Shown here: one piece after another, positions 45,425 to 53,745 of the stretch
Layout: each line of letters starts with the position of its first letter
Numbering within the stretch: the first letter of the stretch is position 1
Assembly (NCBI RefSeq): GCF_000230975.2
Contig: NC_021172.1
Coordinates: 1,426,001 to 1,490,000 of the forward strand
From: Hyphomicrobium denitrificans 1NES1
GTDB lineage: Bacteria > Pseudomonadota > Alphaproteobacteria > Rhizobiales > Hyphomicrobiaceae
Direction: 5' to 3'
Length of the DNA stretch: 64,000 bases
Notes under the pieces: model-generated
Told to the model about the DNA's origin: nothing
The model's input: the letters and a program-made list of their open reading frames with translations, nothing else
The model's database searches: none
Translations under genes and position numbers: made by a program

Positions 45425-45466
45425 GCGTCCGGCGACTCCGCTTTCGCGGAGCCGGCCGCCGGACGC
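45425..45466. repeat. Nested palindromic element B at a convergent gene junction
   Basis: A 10-bp outer stem (GCGTCCGGCG at 45425-45434 with CGCCGGACGC at 45457-45466) encloses a 22-nt core, ACTCC...GCCGGC, with an inner CTCCGC-TTTC-GCGGAG hairpin. It sits between the small cysteine protein gene (21 bases away) and the opposing metallo-hydrolase gene (12 bases). Same architecture as 2834-2878 and 24066-24106. Confidence 0.85.
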
Positions 45467-45477
45467 GAAGGCCTTCG

Positions 45478-46446
45478 TCATTCCCATTCGAGCTCGGTGA
45501 ATGCAGCGGTGACGTTCATTCCGTTGTGCTCGTCAAAAAGTTGCCAATTGCCCCGCTCCGATTGCCCCGCGGTTGCGACGGCTTTTTCCAGCGTATCGCC
45601 GTTCTTGATCATCGCTCGAACATCGCGCGCGATCGTTTCGAGGTAACGCTGTTCGGGAAGAATCGCGTCGGGCCAAGGCATTGATTTCGGTCCGTGACCG
45701 GGAATCGCGCGCGCTGCTTTTTCCTTCATGAGCTCGGGTATGAGCTTCAGCCAACCGACGATCGAGCCATCGAGCGTGGGGATGTGACCCGAAAACAAGA
45801 GGTCGCCAAGAAGGAACGTCTCGGTCGGGTAGTCGAAGATCGTCAGGTCGTTGTCGGTGTGGGCTGTCGGGTGCGCCTTCAGCGTCAGGCTGCGTCCTCC
45901 GAGATCGAGATCCAGCGTATTGGTGACCAGCTTCGTTGGCATAACGATCTTCGTGCCGGCAAAACCGCTCTCTCCAAGCCTGTCCCGCGCATTCCGAAGA
46001 TAACTGTCGGCACGTGCCGCCAGCGCTGCCGGAAGTTTGTGGTGGCCGACGAATTCGGCTCCGAGCCTTTCGAATGCTGCGTTTCCGAGCACGTGGTCCG
46101 GATGCATATGCGTGTTGATGACATAACGGATCGGCTTGTCGGTGATCTTGGCTATGGCGTCACGAAGCGCCCTGCCGACGGCGTAGGAGCCGCCGGTGTC
46201 GACGATAGCAGCGGAGCCGCTCCCAACGATGACGCAGGCGTTGGATATATCGCCGTGGTTCTCCGCGTTAACCAGTGCATACGCGCCGACATGGACGAAG
46301 ATGCCCGGAGCAACCTCCAGAAGACCGATCTCTTTGGCTTCGGCGAGAGGAATGCGCGGTAACAATGGCAAAAGCGCTGCCAGGGCACCGCCGCGTAGGA
46401 ATTCTTTGCGCGAAGGCCGCGCGCGAGAGTGGGAATTTTCGCTCAT
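45478..46446 (-). CDS. PQQ-associated MBL-fold metallo-hydrolase (quinoprotein relay type)
   Basis: A 322-residue metallo-beta-lactamase-fold protein. N-terminal SRKEFLRGGALAALLPLLPRIPLAEA is a Tat-like or Sec signal. The zinc motif is NTHMHPDHVLGN; the later ligands are in HPTAHTDNDLTIF, GDLLFSGH and AIPGHGPKS. The family occurs with PQQ dehydrogenases and their cytochromes and is annotated as a quinoprotein relay system zinc metallohydrolase. It is convergent with the secreted-protein genes and divergent from xoxF. Substrate is unknown. Confidence 0.85.
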   Translation of the reverse strand: MSENSHSRARPSRKEFLRGGALAALLPLLPRIPLAEAKEIGLLEVAPGIFVHVGAYALVNAENHGDISNACVIVGSGSAAIVDTGGSYAVGRALRDAIAKITDKPIRYVINTHMHPDHVLGNAAFERLGAEFVGHHKLPAALAARADSYLRNARDRLGESGFAGTKIVMPTKLVTNTLDLDLGGRSLTLKAHPTAHTDNDLTIFDYPTETFLLGDLLFSGHIPTLDGSIVGWLKLIPELMKEKAARAIPGHGPKSMPWPDAILPEQRYLETIARDVRAMIKNGDTLEKAVATAGQSERGNWQLFDEHNGMNVTAAFTELEWE

Positions 46447-46895
46447 CGCAATATTCTCAAATTAAGCCGAAAACCGGCAGCCTTGCAAAGCCGGCTTTCC
46501 GCTCGCGGCAGATCACGAACGCGCGATTTTCCGTGAGCAAGTTGCAAAATATTCACGCCCGCGAAGAACTAGACGTGCACCGCAGCATTTATGGTGCGAT
46601 GCGAATAACCCCTTTGTTTTGGGAGGTTTTTTTGGTCAGAGGGGTTGTCCTAATTTGCCACATGGGCGAGGTGGTCGCACTTCGTGTTGCGGACCCATGG
46701 AAAAAGTGTCTACATGCCCTCCGTTCACGGGGACCTACCGGTTCTACACGGCTCCGTGAAGATACCCTCTGGAGGCGAGATTAAGACGGGAAAAAATCCC
46801 GCAAAATCCTCGGCTTCGGCGGTGGAAAAAGTCGGAAGGTCCTCGGGTTCAACTTGCAAGCGTGGCAAGATTTTTCTCAAAATGGAGGAAGCGCA
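46447..46895. other. xoxF upstream region
   Basis: These 449 bases separate the divergent metallo-hydrolase and xoxF genes and hold both promoters. A 7-bp inverted repeat AACCCCT ... AGGGGTT at 46607-46646 encloses a T-rich loop. No credible gene or clear sigma-54 or sigma-70 promoter could be fixed by eye. Lanthanide-responsive control of xoxF would act here. Confidence 0.5.
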
Positions 46896-48722
46896 ATGCG
46901 CAAAAGTGCATTCGCATGCGGTTTGCTGGCGACAGTCGCGTTTTCGGGGGCCGCCTGGGCCAACGAATCCGTGATCAAAGCGTCCAGCGATCCGAATAAC
47001 TGGGCGATCCAGTCCGGCGACTATGCCGGGACCCGTTACTCGACACTCGACCAGATCACGACCGAAAACGTCGGCCAGCTCAAAGTGGCCTGGACGTTCT
47101 CGACCGGCGTTCTTCGCGGTCACGAAGGTGGTCCGCTCGTCGTCGGCGATACGATGTGGCTCCATTCGGCGTTCCCGAACGTCGTGTTCGCCCTGAACCT
47201 CGCTGACGAGCAGAAGATCATCTGGAAGTACGAGCCGAAGCAGGACCCGTCGGTTATCCCGGTGATGTGCTGCGATACGGTCAACCGCGGCGTCCAGTAC
47301 GCTGACGGCAAGATCTTCCTGCACCAGGCCGATACGTCTCTCGTCGCTCTCGACGCGAAGACCGGCAAGGAGCTGTGGAAGGTCGTCGACGGCGACCCGA
47401 AGAAGGGCGAAACCGGTACGGGTGCCCCGATCGTCGTTAAGGACAAGGTCATCATCGGCATCTCGGGCGCCGAGTTCGGCGTTCGCTGCCATCTGACCGC
47501 TTACGACATCAACAGCGGCAAGAAGGTTTGGCGCGCCTACTCGATGGGCCCGGATTCGGACATTCTCGTCGACCCCGAGAAGACCACGATGCTCGGCAAG
47601 CCGGTTGGCAAGAACTCTTCTCTGAAGACCTGGAACGGCGATCAGTGGAAGATCGGTGGCGGTTCGACATGGGGCTACATGGCCTATGATCCGGACCTCA
47701 ACCTCGTCTATTACGGAACGGGCAACCCGTCGACCTGGAACCCTGCTCAGCGCGCGGGACCGGATGGCAAGCCGATCGATCAGCTCTACTCGATGACGAT
47801 GTTCGCTCGCGACGCCGACACCGGTGTTGCGAAGTGGGCTTACCAGATGACGCCGTTCGACGAGTGGGACTATGACGGCATCAACGAGCCGATCCTTGCC
47901 GAACTCGACTTCAACGGCACGAAGCGCGCGACAGCAACGCACTTCGACCGTAACGGCTTCGGTTACACCTGGGATCGCGCTACGGGCGAGCTTCTCGTCG
48001 CTGAGAAGTATGACCCGGCCGTGAACTGGGCAAGCGGCGTCGATATGGACAAGTCCAGCAAGACCTATGGCCGCCCGATCCGTAACCCGAAGATGTCGAC
48101 ATTCGACAACGGTAAGGGTACCGACGTGAACCACAAGGGCATCTGCCCTGCGGCTCTCGGCTCGAAGGACCAGCAGCCGGCTTCGTACTCGAAGCTGACC
48201 GGCTTGTTCTATGTCCCGACGAACCACGTGTGCATGGACTACGAACCCTTCAAGGTTTCGTACACGGCTGGTCAGCCTTACGTTGGCGCCACGCTCTCCA
48301 TGTATCCGGCTCCGGACAGCCATGGCGGTATGGGCAACTTCATCGCCTGGGATGGCGTGAAGGGCAAGATCGTCTGGTCGAAGCCTGAGCAGTTCTCGGT
48401 CTGGTCAGGTGCTCTGACGACAGCTGGCGGCGTTGCCTTCTACGGCACGCTCGAAGGCTACTTCAAAGCCGTCGACCAGAAGGATGGCAAGGAGCTCTTC
48501 AAGTTCAAGACGCCGTCGGGCATCATCGGCAACGCTATGACTTACTCGCATGGCGGTAAGCAGTACGTTGCGATCTTCTCGGGCGTTGGTGGTTGGGCCG
48601 GTATCGGTCTTGCTGCTGGCTTGACGAACCCGACAGATGGTCTGGGTGCTGTTGGCGGCTACGCTGGCCTGAAGCAGTACACCAACCTCGGTGGCTCGCT
48701 CACCGTCTTCTCGCTGCCATAG
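46896..48722 (+). CDS. xoxF: Lanthanide-dependent PQQ methanol dehydrogenase, XoxF5-like
   Basis: A 608-residue periplasmic quinoprotein that oxidises methanol. The signal peptide is cut near GAAWA-NE. Tryptophan-docking beta-propeller repeats run throughout. C125-C126 (VMCCDT) form the vicinal disulfide over PQQ. Putative metal ligands are E193 (GAEFG), N277 (GTGNP) and catalytic D325 with D327 (EWDYDG); the extra Asp two residues after the catalytic one marks XoxF and lanthanide use, where MxaF has Ala. ATG at 46896 follows GGAGGAAG. A strong terminator follows. Clade 5 is judged by overall style. Confidence 0.96.
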   Translation: MRKSAFACGLLATVAFSGAAWANESVIKASSDPNNWAIQSGDYAGTRYSTLDQITTENVGQLKVAWTFSTGVLRGHEGGPLVVGDTMWLHSAFPNVVFALNLADEQKIIWKYEPKQDPSVIPVMCCDTVNRGVQYADGKIFLHQADTSLVALDAKTGKELWKVVDGDPKKGETGTGAPIVVKDKVIIGISGAEFGVRCHLTAYDINSGKKVWRAYSMGPDSDILVDPEKTTMLGKPVGKNSSLKTWNGDQWKIGGGSTWGYMAYDPDLNLVYYGTGNPSTWNPAQRAGPDGKPIDQLYSMTMFARDADTGVAKWAYQMTPFDEWDYDGINEPILAELDFNGTKRATATHFDRNGFGYTWDRATGELLVAEKYDPAVNWASGVDMDKSSKTYGRPIRNPKMSTFDNGKGTDVNHKGICPAALGSKDQQPASYSKLTGLFYVPTNHVCMDYEPFKVSYTAGQPYVGATLSMYPAPDSHGGMGNFIAWDGVKGKIVWSKPEQFSVWSGALTTAGGVAFYGTLEGYFKAVDQKDGKELFKFKTPSGIIGNAMTYSHGGKQYVAIFSGVGGWAGIGLAAGLTNPTDGLGAVGGYAGLKQYTNLGGSLTVFSLP

Positions 48723-48740
48723 GCGAAGATCACGGATTGG

Positions 48741-48774
48741 GAGTCGGCGCGGGGAAACCCGCGCCGACTCTTTT
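48741..48774 (+). terminator. Strong rho-independent terminator after xoxF
   Basis: A perfect 13-bp stem (GAGTCGGCGCGGG with CCCGCGCCGACTC) is closed by a GAAA tetraloop and followed by TTTT. It begins 19 bases after the xoxF stop and separates xoxF from xoxG, so the two may be transcribed at different levels. Confidence 0.92.
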
Positions 48775-49013
48775 GCCGTTTTCGGATGGGTAGAGTTGAA
48801 ACAGCATCCCCAGAGCTCTGGCCCGATGGCCGAAACTGATCGAGCCGGGGAACTTAGCTAGAAATTTATATGCTCCCTGCGCCGTCATGTACCGGCTTAA
48901 CAGGTATGTCGGCTCTTGAGCGTAGCGTGTAAGTTGCATACCAAAATACCGAAGGTGGGCCACAACGAACCCGCCCGGCATTTCAGATAGAACACAAAGA
49001 CAAGAGGAAGCTC

Positions 49014-49598
49014 GTGGACAAGTTCAGTAAAAAACTTGCGGTCGCAGTCATGTCCTGTGCCGCCGTAGTGACGGCATTCTCCGTGCCCGTGATTGCCGAC
49101 GATGCAGCGCCTGCCGACATCAAGGATCGCACATCGCCGCCGGATCCGGTATCGGAGCTTGCCAAGCAGCAAGGCTATAAGTTCGAAGACGGTCGCTACC
49201 GCAACAAAGACGGCGAGCCGCAGCCGGTCGTCACCAAGGATTACATGGTCGACTGGGGCACGTGGAATGGCTTCCGCCGCTATCACGACGCTTGCCACGT
49301 CTGCCATGGTCCGAATGCTTTGGGCAGCACGTTTGCTCCGGCGCTGGCGGACTCGCTGAAGACAATGGACTACAGCACCTTCGTCGCGACCGTATCGGGC
49401 GGTAGGAAGACAAACAGGGGCGGCACGATGTTCGTGATGCCGTCGTTCGGCGAAGACCGCAACATTATGTGCTACCTGGACGATATCTATACCTATATCA
49501 AGGCGCGCTCTCTCGGCATCATGCCTCCCGGACGCCCTGCGGGGCGCGAAGATATCTCGGATGCGGCGAAAAAGGCCGCGGATGAGTGCACGGGCTGA
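49014..49598 (+). CDS. xoxG: Cytochrome c electron acceptor of XoxF
   Basis: A 194-residue periplasmic c-type cytochrome. The signal peptide ends near VPVIADD, and the single heme site is CHVCH at 94-98. The methionine axial ligand is likely in MFVMPSFGED. The segment between them (NALGSTFAPALADSLKTMDYSTFVATVSGGR) matches XoxG/MxaG-type cytochrome cL. GTG start at 49014 follows AGAGGAAG. It accepts electrons from XoxF and passes them to the respiratory chain. It is followed by xoxJ. Confidence 0.93.
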   Translation: MDKFSKKLAVAVMSCAAVVTAFSVPVIADDAAPADIKDRTSPPDPVSELAKQQGYKFEDGRYRNKDGEPQPVVTKDYMVDWGTWNGFRRYHDACHVCHGPNALGSTFAPALADSLKTMDYSTFVATVSGGRKTNRGGTMFVMPSFGEDRNIMCYLDDIYTYIKARSLGIMPPGRPAGREDISDAAKKAADECTG

Positions 49599-49691
49599 GG
49601 CGGTCTCTTTTCCAACCTCACTAAAGATTGATGCGTCTTGCGCTCTCGGCGTGGCGGAAGGCACCCAATATCTCGTTCGGCAAAGTACTCT

Positions 49692-49721
49692 GGGGGCAGG
49701 TCGTAATCACGGCTTGCCCCC
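49692..49721. promoter_or_regulatory. Hairpin in the xoxG-xoxJ gap
   Basis: Perfect arms GGGGGCA and TGCCCCC flank a 16-base loop, 94 bases after the xoxG stop and 53 bases before the xoxJ start. There is no T-tract. It could slow decay of the xoxG message or mark a regulator site. Confidence 0.4.
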
Positions 49722-49774
49722 TTACCGTAATGGGATCGAGACAGGCACATCGAAACAAACAAAAAGGTATCGAC

Positions 49775-50737
49775 GTGAGGAAACAAGCTATCGGAAATGT
49801 AATCTCGTCTGCGCCGATCCTGGTGCTGACGGTCGCCGGAGTGTTCTCAGGATTGGCGTTCGCGAGCACGGCGAACGCAGCAAGTGTTCCGCGCGCGGAT
49901 CTCGTCAACCGTCAGGAGCTGCGCGTTTGCGCAGACCCTTCGGACTTGCCGTTCTCAAATCAGAAGGGTGAGGGCTTCGAAAACAAGATTGCGGACATCA
50001 TCGCCAGCGAGCTGAAGATCCCGGTCAAGTACACGTGGTTCCCGAAATCGATGGGCTTCATCCGCATGACGCTCGGGGCGAAACGATGCGACCTCGTGAT
50101 CGGCTGGGGTCAGGGCGATGATATCGTCCTCAACACCAATGCCATCTATCGATCGACGTCGGTGCTTCTCTACAAGAAGGGGACAGGCCTCGACGGTGTC
50201 GATACGCTTGCCGATCCGCGCCTCAAGGGCAAGAGGATCGGTGTCCAGCAGGGCTCTGCCGGTGGCAATCTCGCTGCCAAGTATGGCTTGATGGGCAATG
50301 TCCATGGCTATCCGATGAATGTCGATCGCCGCTTTTCGAATCCGGCCGAAGACATGATCAACGACATCCGGAAAGGCGATGTCGATGCCGGCGTGCTGTG
50401 GGGGCCGATCGGAGCCTACTGGGCCTCTCGCGGCGGTGAACCACTCGTCGTTGTCCCGTTGGTGAAAGAGAAGGGAGCCGAAAAGATCGCCTTCCGTATC
50501 ACGATGGGCGTACGTAACGGCGACGACGCCTGGAAACGGCAGCTGAACGAAATCATTCGCAAGCGCCAAGGCGATATCGACAAGGTGCTGCTCGACTACG
50601 GTGTGCCGTTGCTGGTTGACGACGACACGTCGATGGAAATGGTGACGAGGCCGAGGACGACCGCTTCGGCGGAAGGTTCGGCTGACGCTTCCAAGACTGC
50701 TGCAACGCCTGCGCAGCCTGCCGCCACGACTCCCTGA
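49775..50737 (+). CDS. xoxJ: Periplasmic solute-binding-like protein of the XoxF system
   Basis: A 320-residue protein with a signal peptide (ending near ASTANAAS) and a type II binding-protein fold: ELRVCADPSDLPFSNQKGEGFENKIADIIASEL, VKYTWFPKSMGFIRMTLGAKRCDLVIGWGQ, DVDAGVLWGPIGAYWA. The ADPxxLPFSN opening is the XoxJ/MxaJ hallmark. The C-terminal 35 residues are Ala/Thr/Pro-rich. GTG at 49775 follows AAGG; the frame opens at 49628. XoxJ is thought to help activate XoxF rather than import a solute. Confidence 0.93.
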   Translation: MRKQAIGNVISSAPILVLTVAGVFSGLAFASTANAASVPRADLVNRQELRVCADPSDLPFSNQKGEGFENKIADIIASELKIPVKYTWFPKSMGFIRMTLGAKRCDLVIGWGQGDDIVLNTNAIYRSTSVLLYKKGTGLDGVDTLADPRLKGKRIGVQQGSAGGNLAAKYGLMGNVHGYPMNVDRRFSNPAEDMINDIRKGDVDAGVLWGPIGAYWASRGGEPLVVVPLVKEKGAEKIAFRITMGVRNGDDAWKRQLNEIIRKRQGDIDKVLLDYGVPLLVDDDTSMEMVTRPRTTASAEGSADASKTAATPAQPAATTP

Positions 50738-50852
50738 CGCATAAGGCCGAAGACGGGCGCGCCTTCGAGTGCGCTCGTCGCTGCAGTTTCCGTACTATTT
50801 CGACAAATGTCAAAAAGCGCGGGTTAGATGTTCGATGTGGCGGAAGTCGGCG

Positions 50853-51491
50853 ATGGAATCGTCTCTACGGATGAGATTGCGAAGCTTTGCCTCGTTGGTC
50901 ACAGGCGTAACCTGCACCGTGATCGCTGGCGTCGGCGTGCTCCCATCGGCAAGCGTTGCGGGCGATAACTCCGACGTCGCTATTTCATCGCCCGCGTTTT
51001 CCTCGACACAGGTGCCGCCTCCCGAACCCGCCGATTATCGTACAGACAATTATCGAACACCCGTACCGCTCACGCTCAAAGGGGCGACGGTTCTATCGAG
51101 TGCAGAGGCGATGAAGCTCTGGGAAACGAAGACCGCCGTTTTTATCGACGTCTATCCGCATCCTCCGAAGCCTCTCAATCTACCGGCGGGGACGCTGTGG
51201 CGTGAGACGACGCACCAATCGATCGAAGGCTCCGTCTGGCTTCCGAATGTCGGTTATGGAGTCCTGTCTGTTGCGAACGATACATATTTTCGGCGCAACC
51301 TCGATGCGCTGACGGGCGGCGACAAGACAAAAAAGCTCGTCTTCTTTTGCCTCAGAAACTGCTGGATGAGCTGGAACGCAGCGAAGCGGGCCCTGAGCTA
51401 TGGCTATGCCAATGTCGATTGGTATCGCGATGGAACCGACGGCTGGCAGGAGCAGGGCGGTCTGATCGACGAGGTTCACCCCCTTCGCTGA
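50853..51491 (+). CDS. PQQ-associated secreted protein with CxxxCW motif, rhodanese-like
   Basis: A ~212-residue protein with an N-terminal signal/anchor (SFASLVTGVTCTVIAGVGVLPSASVA). A rhodanese-like domain follows: GATVLSSAEAMKLWETKTAVFIDVYP, SIEGSVWLPNVGYG, and the active loop VFFCLRNCWMSWNAAKRAL. This matches the PQQ-dependent catabolism-associated CXXCW family found with quinoprotein ethanol and methanol systems. The ATG at 50853 is chosen; the frame opens at 50769. It follows xoxJ by 115 bases. Confidence 0.85.
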   Translation: MESSLRMRLRSFASLVTGVTCTVIAGVGVLPSASVAGDNSDVAISSPAFSSTQVPPPEPADYRTDNYRTPVPLTLKGATVLSSAEAMKLWETKTAVFIDVYPHPPKPLNLPAGTLWRETTHQSIEGSVWLPNVGYGVLSVANDTYFRRNLDALTGGDKTKKLVFFCLRNCWMSWNAAKRALSYGYANVDWYRDGTDGWQEQGGLIDEVHPLR

Positions 51492-51751
51492 GCATTCGGC
51501 TCCTGCCGGGATTGCGCGTTCCCGAGCAATTCGTTCGCCAGATGGTGACTTGTTTAGCGCCGGAGCTTCCTGACCGAGCGGGTCCTGGCAAAGGCGCAAT
51601 TCAAGGTTGCTCAAATTTCGAGATTGCCCGAATAAAGTCTGGCTTTTTGCGGCATGGTCCGCGGCCGATTCGTGCGCCGGCCGATCCTGTAGTATTTCGC
51701 GTCTGGCGTGTGCATTCCTATATAGCCGACCCATAATGATGAGGAACGTGA

Positions 51752-53590
51752 GTGACTCTCAACGAACTGGCGATTTTACTTGCCGCTCTGGCGCTCGCTG
51801 CGCCCCTGGCGCGCTGGCTCGGAATAGCGGCCGTCCTCGGCTATCTGGTTGCCGGCGTCTTGCTTGGCCCATTCGGCGCCGGCGCGCTCTTTTCGGAGCG
51901 GGACGCCGAGCAGGTTCTGCACTTTGCCGAATTCGGCGTTGTGCTGCTGCTGTTCCTTATCGGTTTAGAGTTGAGGCCGAAGCGCTTATGGGCGATGCGG
52001 CAAGCGGTGTTCGGCCTCGGTTCGGCACAAGTCGTGCTGACTGCGATCGCGCTCGGCCTCATCGGAATAGTGTTCTTCGATACGCAATGGCAGCCGGCGC
52101 TGTTCGCGGGCGCGGCATTGGCTCTGTCGTCGACGGCATTTGCGCTGCAGGTGATGGAGGAGAACGGTGAACTCCAGACGCGACATGGCCGTCTCGGGTT
52201 CTCGGTCCTGCTCTTCCAGGATCTCGCCGCGATCCCGTTGATCGCGCTCGCTCCCTATTTTGCCGTGACGGCCACGCATCAGACACCGCACATCGACTAT
52301 CTGGCTTTCGCGAAAGGACTGGCGACGATCGCGGCCGTCGTCATCGTTGGACGCTACGTGCTTGATTTTTTGCTGCGCATCGTCGCGCTGTCGAAAGTCA
52401 AGGAAGCCATGACCGCCGCGGCGTTGCTGACGGTCGTAGGGGTGACGCTGATCATGGAGGCGGTCGGTCTTTCCGCGTCTCTGGGAGCGTTCATTGCCGG
52501 CGCGCTGCTGGCAGAAAGCAGCTATCGCCACGAACTCGAGGCGGACATCGCGCCATTTGAAGGATTGCTGCTCGGCATCTTCTTCACCGCGATCGGGATG
52601 TCGCTCAACTTGAAGCTGCTGGTATCCGAGCCGGCGCTGATCGCGATACTAACCGCGACTCTGGTCGCGGCGAAGGCTCTTATTCTCTTCGTCCTTGGCC
52701 GCTGGCAGGGGCTTGAATCGGGGCCTGCGCGCCGGTTGGCCATTGCGCTTTCTCAAGGCGGAGAATTCGCGTTCGTGCTGCTATCGGTTGGTCGGGCCGC
52801 TGGCGTGCTCGGCACGCGGCCTTCCGAAATCCTGGCCGTCGTCGTGACACTGTCGATGGCGATGACGCCGATCCTGCTGATGCTCGAACGGGTGCTTTTC
52901 AAGAAGCACGCTCCGCAACGCGCGTTCGAGCCGATCCCCGAGAACGACGGACACGTTGTCATCGCGGGCTTCGGCCGTTTCGGTCAAATCACGGCCCGCG
53001 TTTTGCGTGCCAAAGGTATTCCGTTTACCGCGCTCGATATCAGCGCGGAGCAGATCGAGTTCGTCAAGCGCTTCGGTAACAAAGCCTTCTTCGGAGACGT
53101 GAGCCGTCCGGAAGTTCTTGAGGCGGCGCAAATCGGAAAGGCGCGCGCATTTGTTTTGGCGATCGACGACGTCGAAGCGTCGATGCGCGCCGCCGAAATC
53201 GTCAAGATCCGCTATCCGCATGTGCCGATCTACGCCCGCGCCCGCGACCGTATGCACGCCATGCGGCTGCTCGATCTCGGTGTGACCGCCCTGCGGCGCG
53301 AGACGTTCCTGGCATCGCTCGATTTGACGCGCCTTCTTCTGGTGGGGCTCGGTTATTCGCAACGAGTGGCCGAACGTACGGTCAATACCTTCCGGGACCA
53401 CGACGAGCGGCGCCTGAACGAGGATTACAAACTGACCTCCGACGCCGAAAAGCTTGTCGAACGGGCGCGTTCCTCTCAGGCCATGCTCGAAAAGCTGTTC
53501 CGGGAAGACGAGATAGAAGAGGCCAATCTCGCGCAGTCCGAGTCGACGCAGCGCGAGACAAAGTCCAAATCCAGAGCTGGCGCGGCGTGA
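51752..53590 (+). CDS. CPA2-family cation:proton antiporter (KefB/KefC-like) with RCK domain
   Basis: A 612-residue protein. Residues 1-380 form a 12-13-helix Na+/H+-exchanger fold (LGYLVAGVLLGPFGAGALFS, EFGVVLLLFLIGLELRPKRLW, ALSSTAFALQVMEENGELQTRHGRLGFSVLLFQDLAAIP). Residues about 393-520 are an RCK/TrkA-N Rossmann domain (HVVIAGFGRFGQITARVL). A charged coiled tail follows. GTG start with GAGGAAC upstream. KefB/C are glutathione-gated K+ efflux systems; gating here is not shown. Confidence 0.92.
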   Translation: MTLNELAILLAALALAAPLARWLGIAAVLGYLVAGVLLGPFGAGALFSERDAEQVLHFAEFGVVLLLFLIGLELRPKRLWAMRQAVFGLGSAQVVLTAIALGLIGIVFFDTQWQPALFAGAALALSSTAFALQVMEENGELQTRHGRLGFSVLLFQDLAAIPLIALAPYFAVTATHQTPHIDYLAFAKGLATIAAVVIVGRYVLDFLLRIVALSKVKEAMTAAALLTVVGVTLIMEAVGLSASLGAFIAGALLAESSYRHELEADIAPFEGLLLGIFFTAIGMSLNLKLLVSEPALIAILTATLVAAKALILFVLGRWQGLESGPARRLAIALSQGGEFAFVLLSVGRAAGVLGTRPSEILAVVVTLSMAMTPILLMLERVLFKKHAPQRAFEPIPENDGHVVIAGFGRFGQITARVLRAKGIPFTALDISAEQIEFVKRFGNKAFFGDVSRPEVLEAAQIGKARAFVLAIDDVEASMRAAEIVKIRYPHVPIYARARDRMHAMRLLDLGVTALRRETFLASLDLTRLLLVGLGYSQRVAERTVNTFRDHDERRLNEDYKLTSDAEKLVERARSSQAMLEKLFREDEIEEANLAQSESTQRETKSKSRAGAA

Positions 53591-53745
53591 CACTTGGTCA
53601 TCGATTGGCAAGAGCAGGAAAAGCCGGGGTTTTATCGCCCGCCGAGGGGGTGACTGCGGTAGACGGCCCCCCGTTCGCCCGGTAAATGTCCGTCAAAGTT
53701 TCACGACTGTGCACCAGACGCCATTAGACGGGATCGACGGAACAA

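Noticed and set aside
46725..48323. A 532-codon minus-strand frame opposite xoxF
   Set aside because: The composition is that of an antisense of a conserved quinoprotein; xoxF is certain.
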